Part shown: positions 1 through 12,700 of the stretch, one piece after another
How positions within the stretch are numbered: position 1 is the stretch's first letter
How the letters are laid out: each line of letters begins with the position of its first letter
From: Pachyseris speciosa
Taxonomy: Eukaryota; Cnidaria; Anthozoa; Scleractinia; Pachyseridae
Direction: 5' to 3'
NCBI GenBank assembly: GCA_016490735.1
Contig: JAEMWC010000048.1
Location: 40,001 to 104,000, forward strand
Length of the DNA stretch: 64,000 nucleotides
Notes under the pieces: model-generated
Told to the model about the DNA's origin: nothing
Databases searched by the model: none
Seen by the model: the letters and a program-made list of their open reading frames with translations, nothing else
Program-made: the position numbers and the translations under genes

Positions 1-285
1 ATTGCCACTTCAAAAATCAGTCTTTCCTCACTCCCCCCTTCAGAGAAGTCACTAAAAACGAAACAATTGTGGTTTGTCCTTGTTTGGGAAGATTTTCCAC
101 TTGGTCTTCTGAGAGCAGGGCTTCATTTTTTTTCGTTACACTTTGAACCAACATGAAAATCACATCAGCACGACTTGCCCCGTTAATCAGTAAGCCGCTT
201 TATGTTTTGATGTAGTTCAGATTGTTGCACGAAAATTCCTCACTGCAGTAAAACAAGCTTTTCAATGGTATTATCCCAGATTTGC
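1..285. other. Intergenic sequence, nothing recognised
   Basis: No exon-like open stretch, RNA gene or clear repeat is visible before the repeat cluster that begins near position 286. Confidence 0.5.
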
Positions 286-895
286 CTTATGAGGCCTTCC
301 AAGGGGTGTTCTGGTGTCACAACGTCGCTCATTTATAAGATTCTCGCTTGTCTCGTTCCCGGGGGGTACTCCCTTATATGGGCTATATAGGTATGTGCGG
401 CCCCAAAGGGTATGGTTTTTAAGCCGTTTTGGTCTGAAATAGGGTATCAATTTTAACCATTTGGTCTGAAATAGGGTATGGTTTGTGCACTTTATTCCTG
501 AATTGAGTATGTTTTTTAGAAGAAGGTACTTCTTCATCATTAGGCGATAAGACCATTAACAAAAGAGTGACAAAAGCCCTTCTCAAATTATGTTTACGCC
601 GACCGTGTAAGTGAAATAGGGTATCGAATTTTTGGTCAGGTCTGAAATAGGGTAGGGAAAATCGCAGATTTTGGTCTGAAATAGGGTAAGGGTTTCAGGA
701 AGCGGGCCGCACACCCCCACCAAATTTTCCTGGGAGTACCCCGCCGGGGTTTCGTTAGGGACAAATGACACAGTCGCAAAGAAAAAAAAGATGAATGTAA
801 AGTAATGTAAAGTCCCTGTCGCAAACTGTCGGGCTTTTTCTGCCAATTTCTGTCGGTTGTCGGTGTTTTGGGAGAAGATTGTTGCCTTTGGCCCC
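286..895 (+). repeat. Older dispersed repeat, split by a hAT-like insertion
   Basis: The flanks at 286-357 and 749-895 read as one diverged repeat once the insert 358-748 is removed. The same repeat occurs uninterrupted and in reverse orientation at about 7020-7235. Shared words include the CCAAGGGGTG, CGCTCATTTAT and TTTTGGGAGAAGATTG segments. The family is not one I can name. Confidence 0.6.
358..748 (+). mobile_element. hAT-like non-autonomous TIR element, copy 1
   Basis: The element starts with CCCGGGGGGTACTCCC and ends with the near-complement GGGAGTACCCCGCCGGG. It is flanked by 8-bp direct repeats, GTCTCGTT at 350-357 and GTTTCGTT at 749-756, with one mismatch. The uninterrupted paralogue near 7.1 kb has a single GTTTCGTT at this place. 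Eight-base duplications are typical of hAT transposons. The interior holds four or five imperfect copies of the word GGTCTGAAATAGGGTA. There is no transposase, so this is a MITE. Confidence 0.8.
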
Positions 896-945
896 CTCCT
901 GCTTCAACCCCTTGGAAGGCGTTTGGAGGGCCTTCCTTAAGCCGC

Positions 946-1234
946 GGCTACACGAGCGATTTTTTGCTCGCACTGGTGATGCGATTTTTTCAAATTTTGT
1001 CACGTCGCCAGCGTGCGATGAAAATCGCAAATGTAGCCACCCTCGCACAGGTGATGCGGCAGCTGAAAAACTCGCAAGAAAAAAAGTCGCCAGAGTTGAA
1101 ACTTTCGCGACAAAATCGCACAGATTGTTGGCCGTGTAGCCCGCGGTCTTCAATTTGTCACTCGCGTAGCTACCCCGGCGCGCTGGCGACGCGACAAAAT
1201 TGGAAAAAATCGCATCACAATCGCTCTTGTAGCC
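946..1234 (+). mobile_element. Foldback MITE with about 60-bp arms
   Basis: The left arm starts GGCTACACGAGCGATTTTTT and the right arm ends CGCTCTTGTAGCC. Both arms carry the words GTGATGCGATTTTTTC and CGTCGCCAGCG as imperfect inverted copies. The long open frames here run through the palindrome and are not genes. No unambiguous target duplication was found. Confidence 0.65.
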
Positions 1235-1239
1235 GAACA

Positions 1240-4190
1240 GTCCTGGGGCAGAGTAAGTGCGTCAGCGGACTCGCTAAGAGCGTCATGTAACACAAAGATG
1301 GTTTCCTGCATGTGACAATCACGAAGTTTGCCGACAAACGGATCGGAGGAGGCTAAGGGTTTGTAAACTTTTCGAAACTTTTCCCTCGAATTGCATGTAC
1401 AAGAACACATTTTGTGCTGAAAACGTAAGGAACCGGCAATGTTTATCATATTTTCGACCACCTTTGCACTTTGATCTTGTTGATAACACGTGTTAGAACT
1501 ATTTTCTGTTATTATTTGTAGTAGGCTTAGAAGTTCTTATCTTTGGAGCATTTAAGAGGATTCATTTGGTACATTTACGTAAAATTGGCGTTCTTAGCTC
1601 ATTGCTTTGTTCAGACACTCCCCCTTTCATGCGGTCGACTTCTCTGCCTTTGAAGTTCTTATAATATAGGGTGGATTTGTTATTAATATTGCCGGGCTAT
1701 TTCCTACCGACCCTAACAGTAGGGATAAAGTGATGATTTCCTCTATGTGAGATAAATGCAGGCTGAAGTTCGTGCCGCTAGTACAATGATCGAAACCGGA
1801 AATATCAGAATTCTGTTAATACATAACTCCCTTAGTGATGGCTCTATTCTTTTTTTGCTAATCTTCTGTAGTGTTCTGAGTGGTTTAGTGCAACTCCTGA
1901 AGCCTGTAATGTTTGTCTTAGCTCTTGACATATTTTCTACAGTACTGGTAGCATCTATAATTTAGATAAATCTTCCACATATCACTCACAGTCACTTTCA
2001 TTGCCTGATTTCCTTGGTTTGACCTTTCATATTTTAATCAAGCTTTGATTTTTTTTTCCATTTATGGCTAATGTGATTTTTATTAGGGGTAGGGAATAGA
2101 AAGCTCAAGACTTTGTGAGGCAGTTAAACCACCATTTCCCAAGGGAGTCTGTGAAGTGTTTAGGCTTGCAAAAGAGACAGCTTTGAAAAAGAAACTCTGT
2201 TACTACTCCTTTCATTAGCCAAATCAAATTTTGGCTTTTGCAAACGAGGTTGATGGAAGTAACTAAAGCTTCACTCAGAAGGCTGCTACATTGAGCCATG
2301 AATTTCAGTTTTAACCACGATATTAAGGATGTGATGATTGTTTGTGTATCCTACAAACAGTTATCAGCAAGTGCAAAGTACAGTTGTCACAGTTTGTCTT
2401 AATGCTGAAAGTTTTTGTGGATTAGAAACACAATGTACTCTTGATAGTGTCACTGAAATGCTTATAAATATTTCTGGCTTTGATGTTATTCCCTAATTAC
2501 TAGTACTGTGTTCACATATTACTGTCCTTTGGGGCTTCTCTGGAATACTGTCATCTTGAATATTATTCTTTAAATCATGCTTGAATGTTATCACCTGAAT
2601 CAGTTCACTGCGCCCATAGCACTGTTGCACCTTCAATTGATTTTTGAAACAAGACAGATGACAGAAAGGATGGCAAAGTCCTTGAATGTATAAACAATAT
2701 TATATGAGATTACATTCACATTTTTAGGCAATTCTTGACTTAAAAAGGCATTTAAAGTGCAAACATAATTACAAGTGGAAGCAAAGTACAATGCTTTTAT
2801 TATTCTCAGGTGTCACACTAGTCATACAAAAACAATAAAATATATGTTCTCATCCTTTTCCCTCAGTTTCATAAATTATATCCACAAATTTAACATAATA
2901 GAAGAATTTGGGCTAACTGTATGCTAAGTGACTAATGTTAGGTGTTTTTAGTCTGCTCAAAATTTCTCATATACAGGCTTTTTTGTGTGTGTGACAATAA
3001 CACTTCCCTGTATTGTGTGTTTCCAGAAAATATCCATAACCCCCACCACAGAGAGAATTTCATTTAAGACCCCCCCCCCCCTCCCCCTACCTTCCCAGAT
3101 TTTCCATTTTTACAAGAAACCGATAATCCCCCACCCCTTCTGGAATTTCCAGAATCATTTAAAACACCCCCCAACCCCTCTGGAAAGTTTACATTTTAAC
3201 AAGGGAGATACATGTACATGTAGTTTAAGTGTTGCAGATATGAATGCAGAGGCCATATTCTCAGTTTTCTATTTGAACAAAGATAAAAGAGTTTCAATTA
3301 CCTTGATGGACATAAATCATTTTAGTGTCCCAGTTAATCTCTTCTTAGGCCCAAACTTTTAAAATTCACCGCAATTATAGAACTTTGCGAAATATGCAAT
3401 CGCAAACAGACATAAGAAGTTACAATGACAACTTTCAGCGATAAAAGATAAGTGCAATCGGGGAACAAGTTGTACGCATGCAGTACGAAATTCATAGAAA
3501 TACTTTGGAAAGGCTTTGGTTCCTTCTGTGATTTTCGTTGATTAAGGTTTTGAATACTATAGAATAGTAAATAAATCGAAAGCTTTGCAAATACTAAGGG
3601 GATGGCAATTTGTAACAGTTCTTCTTTATAAACTAATGCACGCATGAGCTCATGGCAGCGTGACATCGAAAAGCATTTTTTTGCTTGAAATTCCTGATGA
3701 TTACTGGTTCGATGAATAGAATACATGACTTGTATGATTTCCTGAATCTTGTTGAGTTTGTATTAGAGGTAATTTAACGTCGGTGGTGTTTGTTGTTTCT
3801 CGGTCCTTGATTCTTGTTTCTTGATCCTCAATACTGGTCAAAATGAAAGTCACCAAACATAACAAGAAGCTCGCCGTTTTCACTTCTCGCGTATTCATGC
3901 AATTCTAATCCAAAGTGCTTTCAGGAAAATTGTAATTACTTTTCTTTCATTTGTTTTTCACCATTGTGCTTAAAATCATTAAGCCAATAGTTACTTGTGT
4001 TTTTTTGAGAACATTCAAGCAACTGTCTGGAAAAAAGCTAATCATCTACCGACCACCCCTTCAGATTTTCCTGGCAGGGGCTTTGGGCCATCAGGCGAGG
4101 GTATGGATATTTTCTGGAAACACATTTATTGTTGCTTTAATTTACACTTAGGTTTTCAGAAAATATGGGCCAAAAGTTGCCTTTGGAATC
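1240..4190. other. Intergenic sequence upstream of the acyltransferase gene
   Basis: I see no supportable exon. A pyrimidine-rich C tract lies at 3069-3082, with C-rich repeats to about 3180. A 5' non-coding exon of the acyltransferase could lie here or farther right, but nothing in the sequence pins it down. Confidence 0.4.
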
Positions 4191-4193
4191 TTA

Positions 4194-5500
4194 AGCCCTG
4201 GTCAAACGGCGCATGATAGTCGATGATAGTTGATTCTCTCCAAACTATCATCAACTATCACCAACTATCATTCACATGGTCAAACGGCGCATGATAGTCG
4301 ATGATAGTTGATGATAGTTCACCGGCAGTCGCGCGAGCAAAGGTCACGCGAGCAGCTAGTTCCAGGCTCTTTCCGCGTAAAATGTGAGCACTAAAATGGC
4401 TTCGCGAGAGACAAACTTGTAGAAGTATGAATTTATCGCGACGAAAGAGGGCGGCAGCTTGTTTAATAGTAATCGATTTGTTGGAGGGATGCGGTGTCTC
4501 TTCTAATTCTTGCGAGTTGACACTTTCTTCAGAAGATATCTTTTCTATGTTATCTTGGCCTTCAATGTTTTCGTTGTCATGATTATCATCTTGGATATAA
4601 ACACGTATTCTTGGTTTTCACATGACGTCATAAAAAACTAAAATTCAAAATTAAACAGACTTTTGCATTTTTAGCTTCATAACGTAAAAGACGTTTTAGA
4701 AATGTATCTGCGTGCATGTTTTCAGCTCGGTAGCTTGCTTTGTTTTGAAAATAGAGCAATTTGAATTTTAGATTTTATTACAGTGTGTGACATAAACATG
4801 TCTGCTCACAAGCATGTCACGTACATGAAAACATCGATTCCCCGTGTGTTTTTTTAGGTCTGAAAAGCCAACGTGACAAAAGAAGCGTATATGTGAATCT
4901 TTGCAAGCTCAAAACAGAGAAGAAAGCCTTTGCGATAGTAAAAGTAAATTCCAGATGTTTTCACTCGTTTCCGGCCGCCATATTTGTGCCCCTCAGAGGG
5001 ACACTAACATGGCGTGTCCATACTAAACTCTATAATTTTGAGTGGTAGATTTTACCGAATAACTCGAGTACGGGATACCGCACAGCCCTGAGACTTTGGC
5101 ATGTTGTTTATTTATTACTATTCTACAATATCTCAATTTCTTGACTTTATCTATCGAATGGTTGATGATTTTATTTTTTTACTTGCGTGACTGAAAACCA
5201 AGAATTTCTGAAGCTGCAGCTGAACCTCGCGAGGAACTTTTGGCGGCCATTTTAAACGAGCCCGCCGATTTTCGGGGAAAACAGCTGACCAAAAACTATC
5301 ATGAACTATCATACGCGTGGTCAAACGAGAAAAACTATCATCGACTATCATGAAGAATTTGAACAAGTTCAAAATGAATGATAGTTGATGATAGTCAATG
5401 ATAGTGCATGATAGTTGGTGGTCAAACGGAAGCGCGCGCTTCAACTATCATCGACTATCATCAACTATCATCGACTATCATGCGCCGTTTGACCAGGGCT
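4194..5500 (+). mobile_element. Harbinger-like non-autonomous element with ATGATAGT arrays
   Basis: The terminal inverted repeats match perfectly for about 41 bp, starting AGCCCTGGTCAAACGG. The element is flanked by TTA at 4191-4193 and 5501-5503, the TWA-type duplication typical of PIF/Harbinger transposons. A second copy of the terminal motif lies inward at about 4278-4320, and further GGTCAAACG words occur near 5320 and 5420. Runs of ATGATAGT and its complement fill both subterminal regions. The 1.3 kb between the ends has no recognisable transposase. Confidence 0.8.
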
Positions 5501-5503
5501 TTA

Positions 5504-6717
5504 TGTTGTGTTCTGTTCAAGGTAAAAATAAAGAAACCAATTACCGGTAAGTTCTTTGTTTCCTTAAACACGATCTTCTGCCTGTGTTTTCTAGAAACCT
5601 ATAGAGTAAGCACTAAACAGTGAAAAAAAATACTAGATAATGTTTACCACAAGAAAACAAGCCTACTGTATATGCCAGAAATCAGTACTTTTGAGGAAAA
5701 TGAAAAAAAAAACACCAAAAAGTCACTTGGCATAATGTTAGCCTAAACCCATACAATAATTTTCCCTGACCACCAGCTAAAATATGTTATTTAATACAGG
5801 TAGTGGTCAAGGAAATTGATTCTATGTAGCAATATAAATAATACAAATGGCATGTCACTGGTGTTGTTATTTCTTACCTCAACTACACCACTTCTAAAGT
5901 GCTTCCCCTTTGCATCATTATGGTGCTGCCTTTTATCATTACTGATCTTTTAAGCTGTTTATTACAGTCCACTGCCATCTTAGTGCATGGACACCACGAA
6001 GATCGTGGTCGAGGGTCCATAATATATCGAGAGTCCCCAACAGTGAGGTTTATTTTCTACTCCTTTTATTCCTCTTTGTTGAGCCTGTACATGTAATGCT
6101 TTTCTGCAATACAATTCCTGTTTGAAATAGAAGGGTACCCTAATACTGATGGGTTTAGAATGGGCTGCAAAATTGGCATGCATCTTAGTTTGCAACTTTG
6201 GGAAAATCTTGAAATCTTGGCTTTCCAATGTGAAGTCTTGGAATTGCAGAGTCGTCAAAGTTAAAATGGTCTTGTAGTGTCTGCCTCAGATTCTCAGAGT
6301 TTTGTAAGTGTTGGTTGATTATTATTATTAATTATTATTTTTCAGTTTAGCGAAGGAATTGCAATTTAAACATGTCAAATTTGTACCAATTCAAAATATT
6401 ATGAAAATGATAACATCTCCATCATTCTACAGTATATTGAGGTTCATTTGGCTTCCCAGGTTCAGATAATTTTGACATATAAATCCTGGGCTTAAAATTG
6501 TTTTGACAATGAAAAGTACATCCTTTATCATTATAATTTTAATTATTGATTATTGACAAGGCCTATTAAAAACATGCCATGTACCTAAAACATACATGTA
6601 CCATCACATTTCTTTCACTTCCAAAAGTGTTATTTCAATCAGATGTTGAATCCAGGTTTTAAAAGGGTTGTTTGAGTCACCATACCAACATGCTTCTGCC
6701 TTTTTGTTATTTTGCAG
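5504..6717. other. Intergenic or 5' UTR intron sequence
   Basis: This stretch ends in a good 3' splice site (TTTTGCAG, 6710-6717) directly before the acyltransferase start exon, so at least its right end is intron inside the 5' UTR. A short ATT-rich stretch lies near 6320-6340. Nothing else is recognised. Confidence 0.5.
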
Positions 6718-6731
6718 TGCAGATCCATTGA

Positions 6732-9700
6732 ATGAATCATCTCATGGATTTACCATCATTTCTCAAGCGATTGCCACTTGTTTGGCTGTGGCTTGTTCTA
6801 GTGTTCTTAGCAAGTGGTCTCATCATTAATTTCATTCAGCTTCTTTTGTTGCCACTTTGGTTGATAAACAAAGATTTGTTCAGATGGGCCAACTTGAATG
6901 TGGTTTACCTTCACTGGTGCCGTAAGTACTCCAATCATGGTCTTCTTTAAGTAAATCTTAACTATAGGTTATTATGAAGCTATACAAGGGGTAGAAGTGA
7001 CAAGAGACATGGTTCCGAAAACAGGTGACAATCTTCTCCCAAAACGCTGACATTCTGACAGAAATTAGCAGAAAACTCGCAACAGTTTGCCACAGTGGCA
7101 ATTCACTTTCCATTCCTCTTTGTTTTCATTACGACAGCAACATTTGTCTCTAACGAAACAAGTGACAGATGAGTCATAAATGAGCGACAAAGCGACACCA
7201 GACCACCCCTTGGGAGGCCTCTATTATGGCATTTGATAGATGGCAAAGCTATTTACTGGTAAACACTTACCCAAACCAATTAAAGCTTTTAGGTTTTAAA
7301 TGAACATGAAATGGTTTGTTCGGACATTCTAATGAAAAAGCATTAGCTTTTTTTTGCCACAATGGTCACATCTATATCTATAGACATGAAATACTGCAAT
7401 GCTGAAATAAACATTTTTAGGCTGAAAACAAAAATTAACAATCAGACATTTCAGGAATAACCCCCTCATCAGTTTTAGTTAAAAGTGACCAACACTTGAG
7501 CTGACACAAGCAAAAAGATTTTATTCGGCATCATTTAACTTGGGTGGTAAGCACCAAAGCCATTTTTTTGTACTATGAAATTATGAGTTTAATCTGTTCT
7601 AAGAAAAATGACAATGTTTTGCAGTGCTATACTTTACCCTGCTAAACAGTGGCTGTTTCAAAATTACACACGCAATCAAGTATTCATATCAAATCAAAAT
7701 TAGAATTCATAATCAAAACTCAAAATCAAAATTCACTACGAAATTCACATCAAAATCAGCAGTCAAGTGAACTTATTGAAGCATTACAATAAATTATACT
7801 TCCTGCTGTCAGATAAGGATGCACATTGTATTATTTGGATTTTTTTAAATTTGTTTACACCTTAACAAACCGAATGTGGTTTAGCGTTGTCTATACTCTT
7901 ATCGACAACTATATTTGTCATTGCAATTGTCAAAATGTTGTGGATTCACAACGCGCAGCTGAGTGAGTCCACAGCAAATTTTGACCACTGTGACATGATG
8001 CTAAACCACATTCGACTTATCTTCTACCACAACATCAGCATCAAAGAAAATGTTAATTTCAGAGCACAAGCTGAAGAAAAGGCATTGTGTGACACCTTGA
8101 TGCAAGCAGTGTCGTCTAGACTCTTATCGACAACGGCAAATTAGCCAATAAGATTGCGAGATTACTAGCAATTGTGGTAAAAAGCTATATATTGTGATGT
8201 TCAACACACTATCCTATACATACAAAGGAAGTATTTCACAATTACAGCATCTTGGTTTTCACCTAGTTTTCCACATGCATTTGTGATTATCATAGCCATT
8301 TTGTATGATCTTGTCACAGCTAGATAGCATTGTTTAAAAACCTACAGAAATTTATTAAAAAGCATATCATTCAGTTCTATCCCCCCCTCCCCCTAACCTG
8401 CAGCTGGTATCCATGAAAGATCTAACAATAAGAGTATACCAGTACTTCATCTTATAGTACACTGAACTAAATGAAAGTGAACTCTGAAAGGGAATTACAA
8501 ACCACTCGCATATCACATTAAAACCACTTCAGTCTGCAAATTAGTCTAAATATTACTTTGATTTTAAGTATGCATGATTAAATCTTAGTTTGTAGGTTCA
8601 AATTTACCGGTAAGTGTCAGTAACCGGCCCTCTTCAAACTATCCCTTCATTTCTGTTTCCTTTATCATGGACTTGCTTTTGGTAATTATTATCAAAAGCA
8701 AGTTCTTACTCTGAATTTGTATATCTTTTGTTAGTCTTTTGTATTATCTTGATGCAATTTGTATTTCATTTGGCCATTTTTATGATTTGCAATTTTGGTT
8801 GTACAGTTTCAGGCAGGTATATACCTGTATGTTAAGTTCTTATAACTTTATTTGACAAAGTAGCGCAGTGAAGATGGTGCAGCATGGTTTTTTGGTGCAA
8901 CATTTGGCCAAAATACAGAATGATATCATTTTTACTATTCCAGTCAAATGATCATTCAAACAATTAGATTGTGTTTTGGAAATCAAGGGAATCCAAATGA
9001 GAAACGGTCTTTTGTGGCTTTAAAGATCTCCATGTCCTCTTTTTTTTATTTATTGCTTTAACGCATTGGTGCCCGTGCATTGCAACTTTCTCAATCGCAC
9101 AAATATTGCCTTAACTGCGACAAAAATGCCCCTTTTTGCCTTTATGTTTTTTAAAGAAATCATCGTCGAAAAACCAAACTTCAACCATCATAACAAAATT
9201 CAGTCCTTGTTCTAGCTTAGAAATGACTTTTTTGTTCATATTCTTCTCCCGAGCGTAGATACAGCCTTTTGTTCCAGTGCATTCGGGCCTTCCTGCCATG
9301 TTCAACATCTCGACCGCATTGCATGCTGGGAAATAACGAGAATTTTTGACAGCGCCCATTCCTTCCCTCAATTCTTTCACATATAAACTAAGTCTACAGC
9401 CACTCCAACCTACTGCCAAAAATTCGTGCTTGTGGTCATCTTCAGTGCTCACAAATTCCAAAATATGTGGCAGTAGGTCGAGAAATTCATCAGTAGTCGA
9501 GTCCCAAAGGTACTAAGTGTCCGACCGGCCAAATTCCCAGTTCGTCAAGTAACAAGCCAAATTTGACAACAAAGTACATCACCTTGCTCGATCCTTTGAG
9601 AAAGTGGACTCTTACAGTGTAGCTACCGTCACGCTTAATGATGCTCATCAGGCAGCCACTAAAAATGAAAAATGGCTGTAAACTTAGCAAAAATCGCAAG

Positions 9701-12700
9701 CAAACCGAACTTGAGCCGTTCTTGTAGCTGCACGGATGAAAAATAGCTACATCAGAATGACGTTTTCAGAAACCTTGAGCCTCCAATGCCTTAGGACAGC
9801 ACCACTTTTCCATGGTAGTTTCAAATAAAGAGTCAGGAAATGCTATGGATCGTTTATAGGTGGAAAATCACTCCGAAAATGTAAAAACAGCTGGGCGCCA
9901 ATGGGTTAAACAACAAAGTGCAAAACAGTACCTTGATTTGATTCATTTTAGTTTATTATAACATGCATGTATGGAATACAGTATATGCCCAAGTGTTATA
10001 CACTGGTCAGCGGATTCACAAAATGTTTAATAGGAATAGACTGAGATTCCCCCTCATACCTCTAACTCAAATTTTCTGAGTTTAAAGTTAATATAACTAG
10101 AACTAAAACAGTATGGTTGACTATGATGAACTTGCACTGTTTTGCACGCTCTTTGCTTTGCTCTTGCATACTCTTTGCATGCCTGCATCTGCATCTTATG
10201 GGCAGAAAAATGAAAACAAAAAGCTGTTTGTGTGCTGGAGAATTACCACTAAAACTTCCATTTGGAAGGTAACAATCAAAGGCTTCTTACATCATCAATT
10301 ATGCAATGACTTAGACTTATGAATACATGTATTTATTCCTTTTTGTACTGCTGAAAATCTCACAAATTCCAAAATGCTAAAATAATTGAAGAAACTAATG
10401 TCAGACAATTTACATCATAGTGGCACTTAAGTGACTCAAAGGAGTAAATCAAAATTGCTTTTAAAGTAGACATTGGTAGCCTTAGATGACAGCAGGAGAG
10501 GATGACACTCATGATTGTCATATGGAATATCAGTTAAACCTTCTGTAGTTTCCATGTGTAATGGCTAAATGTTGACTAATTTCAACAGTAATTGCTGCTT
10601 TCCAAATGGTATAGTTGCAATTGAGAGATAAAATAATTCAAAGTCAAAGTTGCATGGAAATGTTACATTCGGAGTTGTGAGTCTTGTTTTGGAAACTAAT
10701 ATTTCTCTTGACTTGCACTGTGCTTGTTTTCCCACCTGTAAGTGGATTCCATCTTATGATATACGTGCAGAAAGAACAATCCTATTTTTTCATGAGCAAT
10801 TTTTCTGAGATTAACCAAGAACATTTTTCAGGATTTGAAGATCGATACCAAAATAGGTGGGCCCAAGCAATACAATTACACTCAGTAAATTAATATTCAG
10901 ATTAACATTAAAAACTTAAATATCGTTAATTGAAAATGCAAGGTTGTTACAGAAGTTTTTTTTATTAAACTAATTCATTAGACTCACCTCTTAGAATACT
11001 GTTTGTTCTTCAGAATCTCCAATCTCATCCAGTATCAATCATGAATTTCAAAATTTGAGCACTCTTCAAGGAAAAAGATTATGTCCATCAGGATTTATTT
11101 TCTTTAGGACAATTTCAATACAAATCCTAGATTTTATTGTTTTTTTTAGATCTATTTGCATATTTTTTAGCCAGAATTGTCCCTGCTATGGATGCTGTTA
11201 ATGAACTACTGTATCCTTGCATTGTTGTTCTATTTCCTTCCCCAGAAATTCAGAAATTGTCTGTGATAATATCTTTATGTGATAAGCCATCTGTGATATT
11301 TATGACGTCAATGAGGAGTTCATGTGTTTGACACTGATTGTTCTTCGTAGACAGTGTATTTCCGTCTCAATTGTTCCAGGTTTCTGCTTCTGTCATGTGG
11401 AGTGGGACATCATCTTCACCATATTTCTTTGACATATACAATGAACACAAGTCAAGTCAATTTCCTTTGTTGTTCCAAAGGAAATTTAAAGAGTTGTGAA
11501 TTTCTGAAATGTGTATAAAGTATGATTTCCCAAACTTGAATTTGAAGCTCAAAGTCATGCAATCAAAGCAGAGTGAATTGAAAAAAATATTCAAATTGAT
11601 AAAAAGTTTGGCATAAAACTCTTTACAGTTTAGGCAAATTGAGTCAGAAATTGACCAGCTTCACCTTTCAAGTGAGCATTGCACTTAGAAATTTTTTCCT
11701 TTGAAATTTCCCGCTTGTCGAAAAACTCAACATAGTTTGGATAAGAGACCAAATGATAATTTAAATACAACTTAAGTGAAAAAAACAACAACAACAAAAA
11801 GACAAATTTATGTTTTTTTTTCCTTTAGAGAAGGCATGGAGTCAAGGAAATAACATCTGAGTCTGATAGCAGAGAACGTTCATTTTTCATTTTTTGCCTT
11901 TGGCTATCTCAATTTCCTTTGTGTTATCTTGCACCATAGTCTGGGATAGAAAGCCAAAAAAATTAATTTTTTATGGCAGGGCTCAAAACTGATTTTTAAA
12001 TCTTTTTCTTTTTCCAACCAGACCTGCAATTAAGCTACAGTCTGAGTGGACGACTAAAAAAATTAGCATCACAGTCATGTTGTCAATCTGAAAAATAAAA
12101 ATTCAAAAATGTGAATAACTATTAGCTTTGACACAATCATTTTAATCTGATATTAAAGTGCCTTGCAACAACAATTTTAAAAAAAAGTTTTGACACAGTG
12201 TTCACTGAAAGAGTGTGGTGGCTTTTAAAATGTGTGACCTCTCACGCGAAAACGTAAACAAACGGGTTCCGTGCACGGGTGAAACGCACGGCTACTGAAC
12301 GGGTAAGAAACGAGTCATCAACCCGTTTGAAACGCACGATACTGAACTGTGAACGGCTCATTGAAAATTTCAAACGAGTTGCTACGAACCCTGAACGGCT
12401 GATTAAAAATTTCGCACGGATGGTCATGAACGACTGAACGGCTCATTGAAAATTTTGAACGAGTAGCTATGAACGCCCAGACGGCTCATTGAAAATATTG
12501 ATGGGAGGTCATTAACAAGTGAGCAGCTCACGTAAACATTGCGAATTTAGATGACCATGAACAGAAAACTTCGAACGCATAGCCAAGAACCGGTGACTGA
12601 CCGAAGACCCAATACAAGGGAAGGCGAATGAAAAATAATTATATCTGAGACTTTACGAGACATTGAGACTAATATATTTCCTGCGAGCCCGAGACTTTCC

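Noticed and set aside
868..1290. A 140-codon open frame on the plus strand, with others overlapping
   Set aside because: It runs through a foldback MITE, and the frames arise from the inverted arms. No domain is recognisable.
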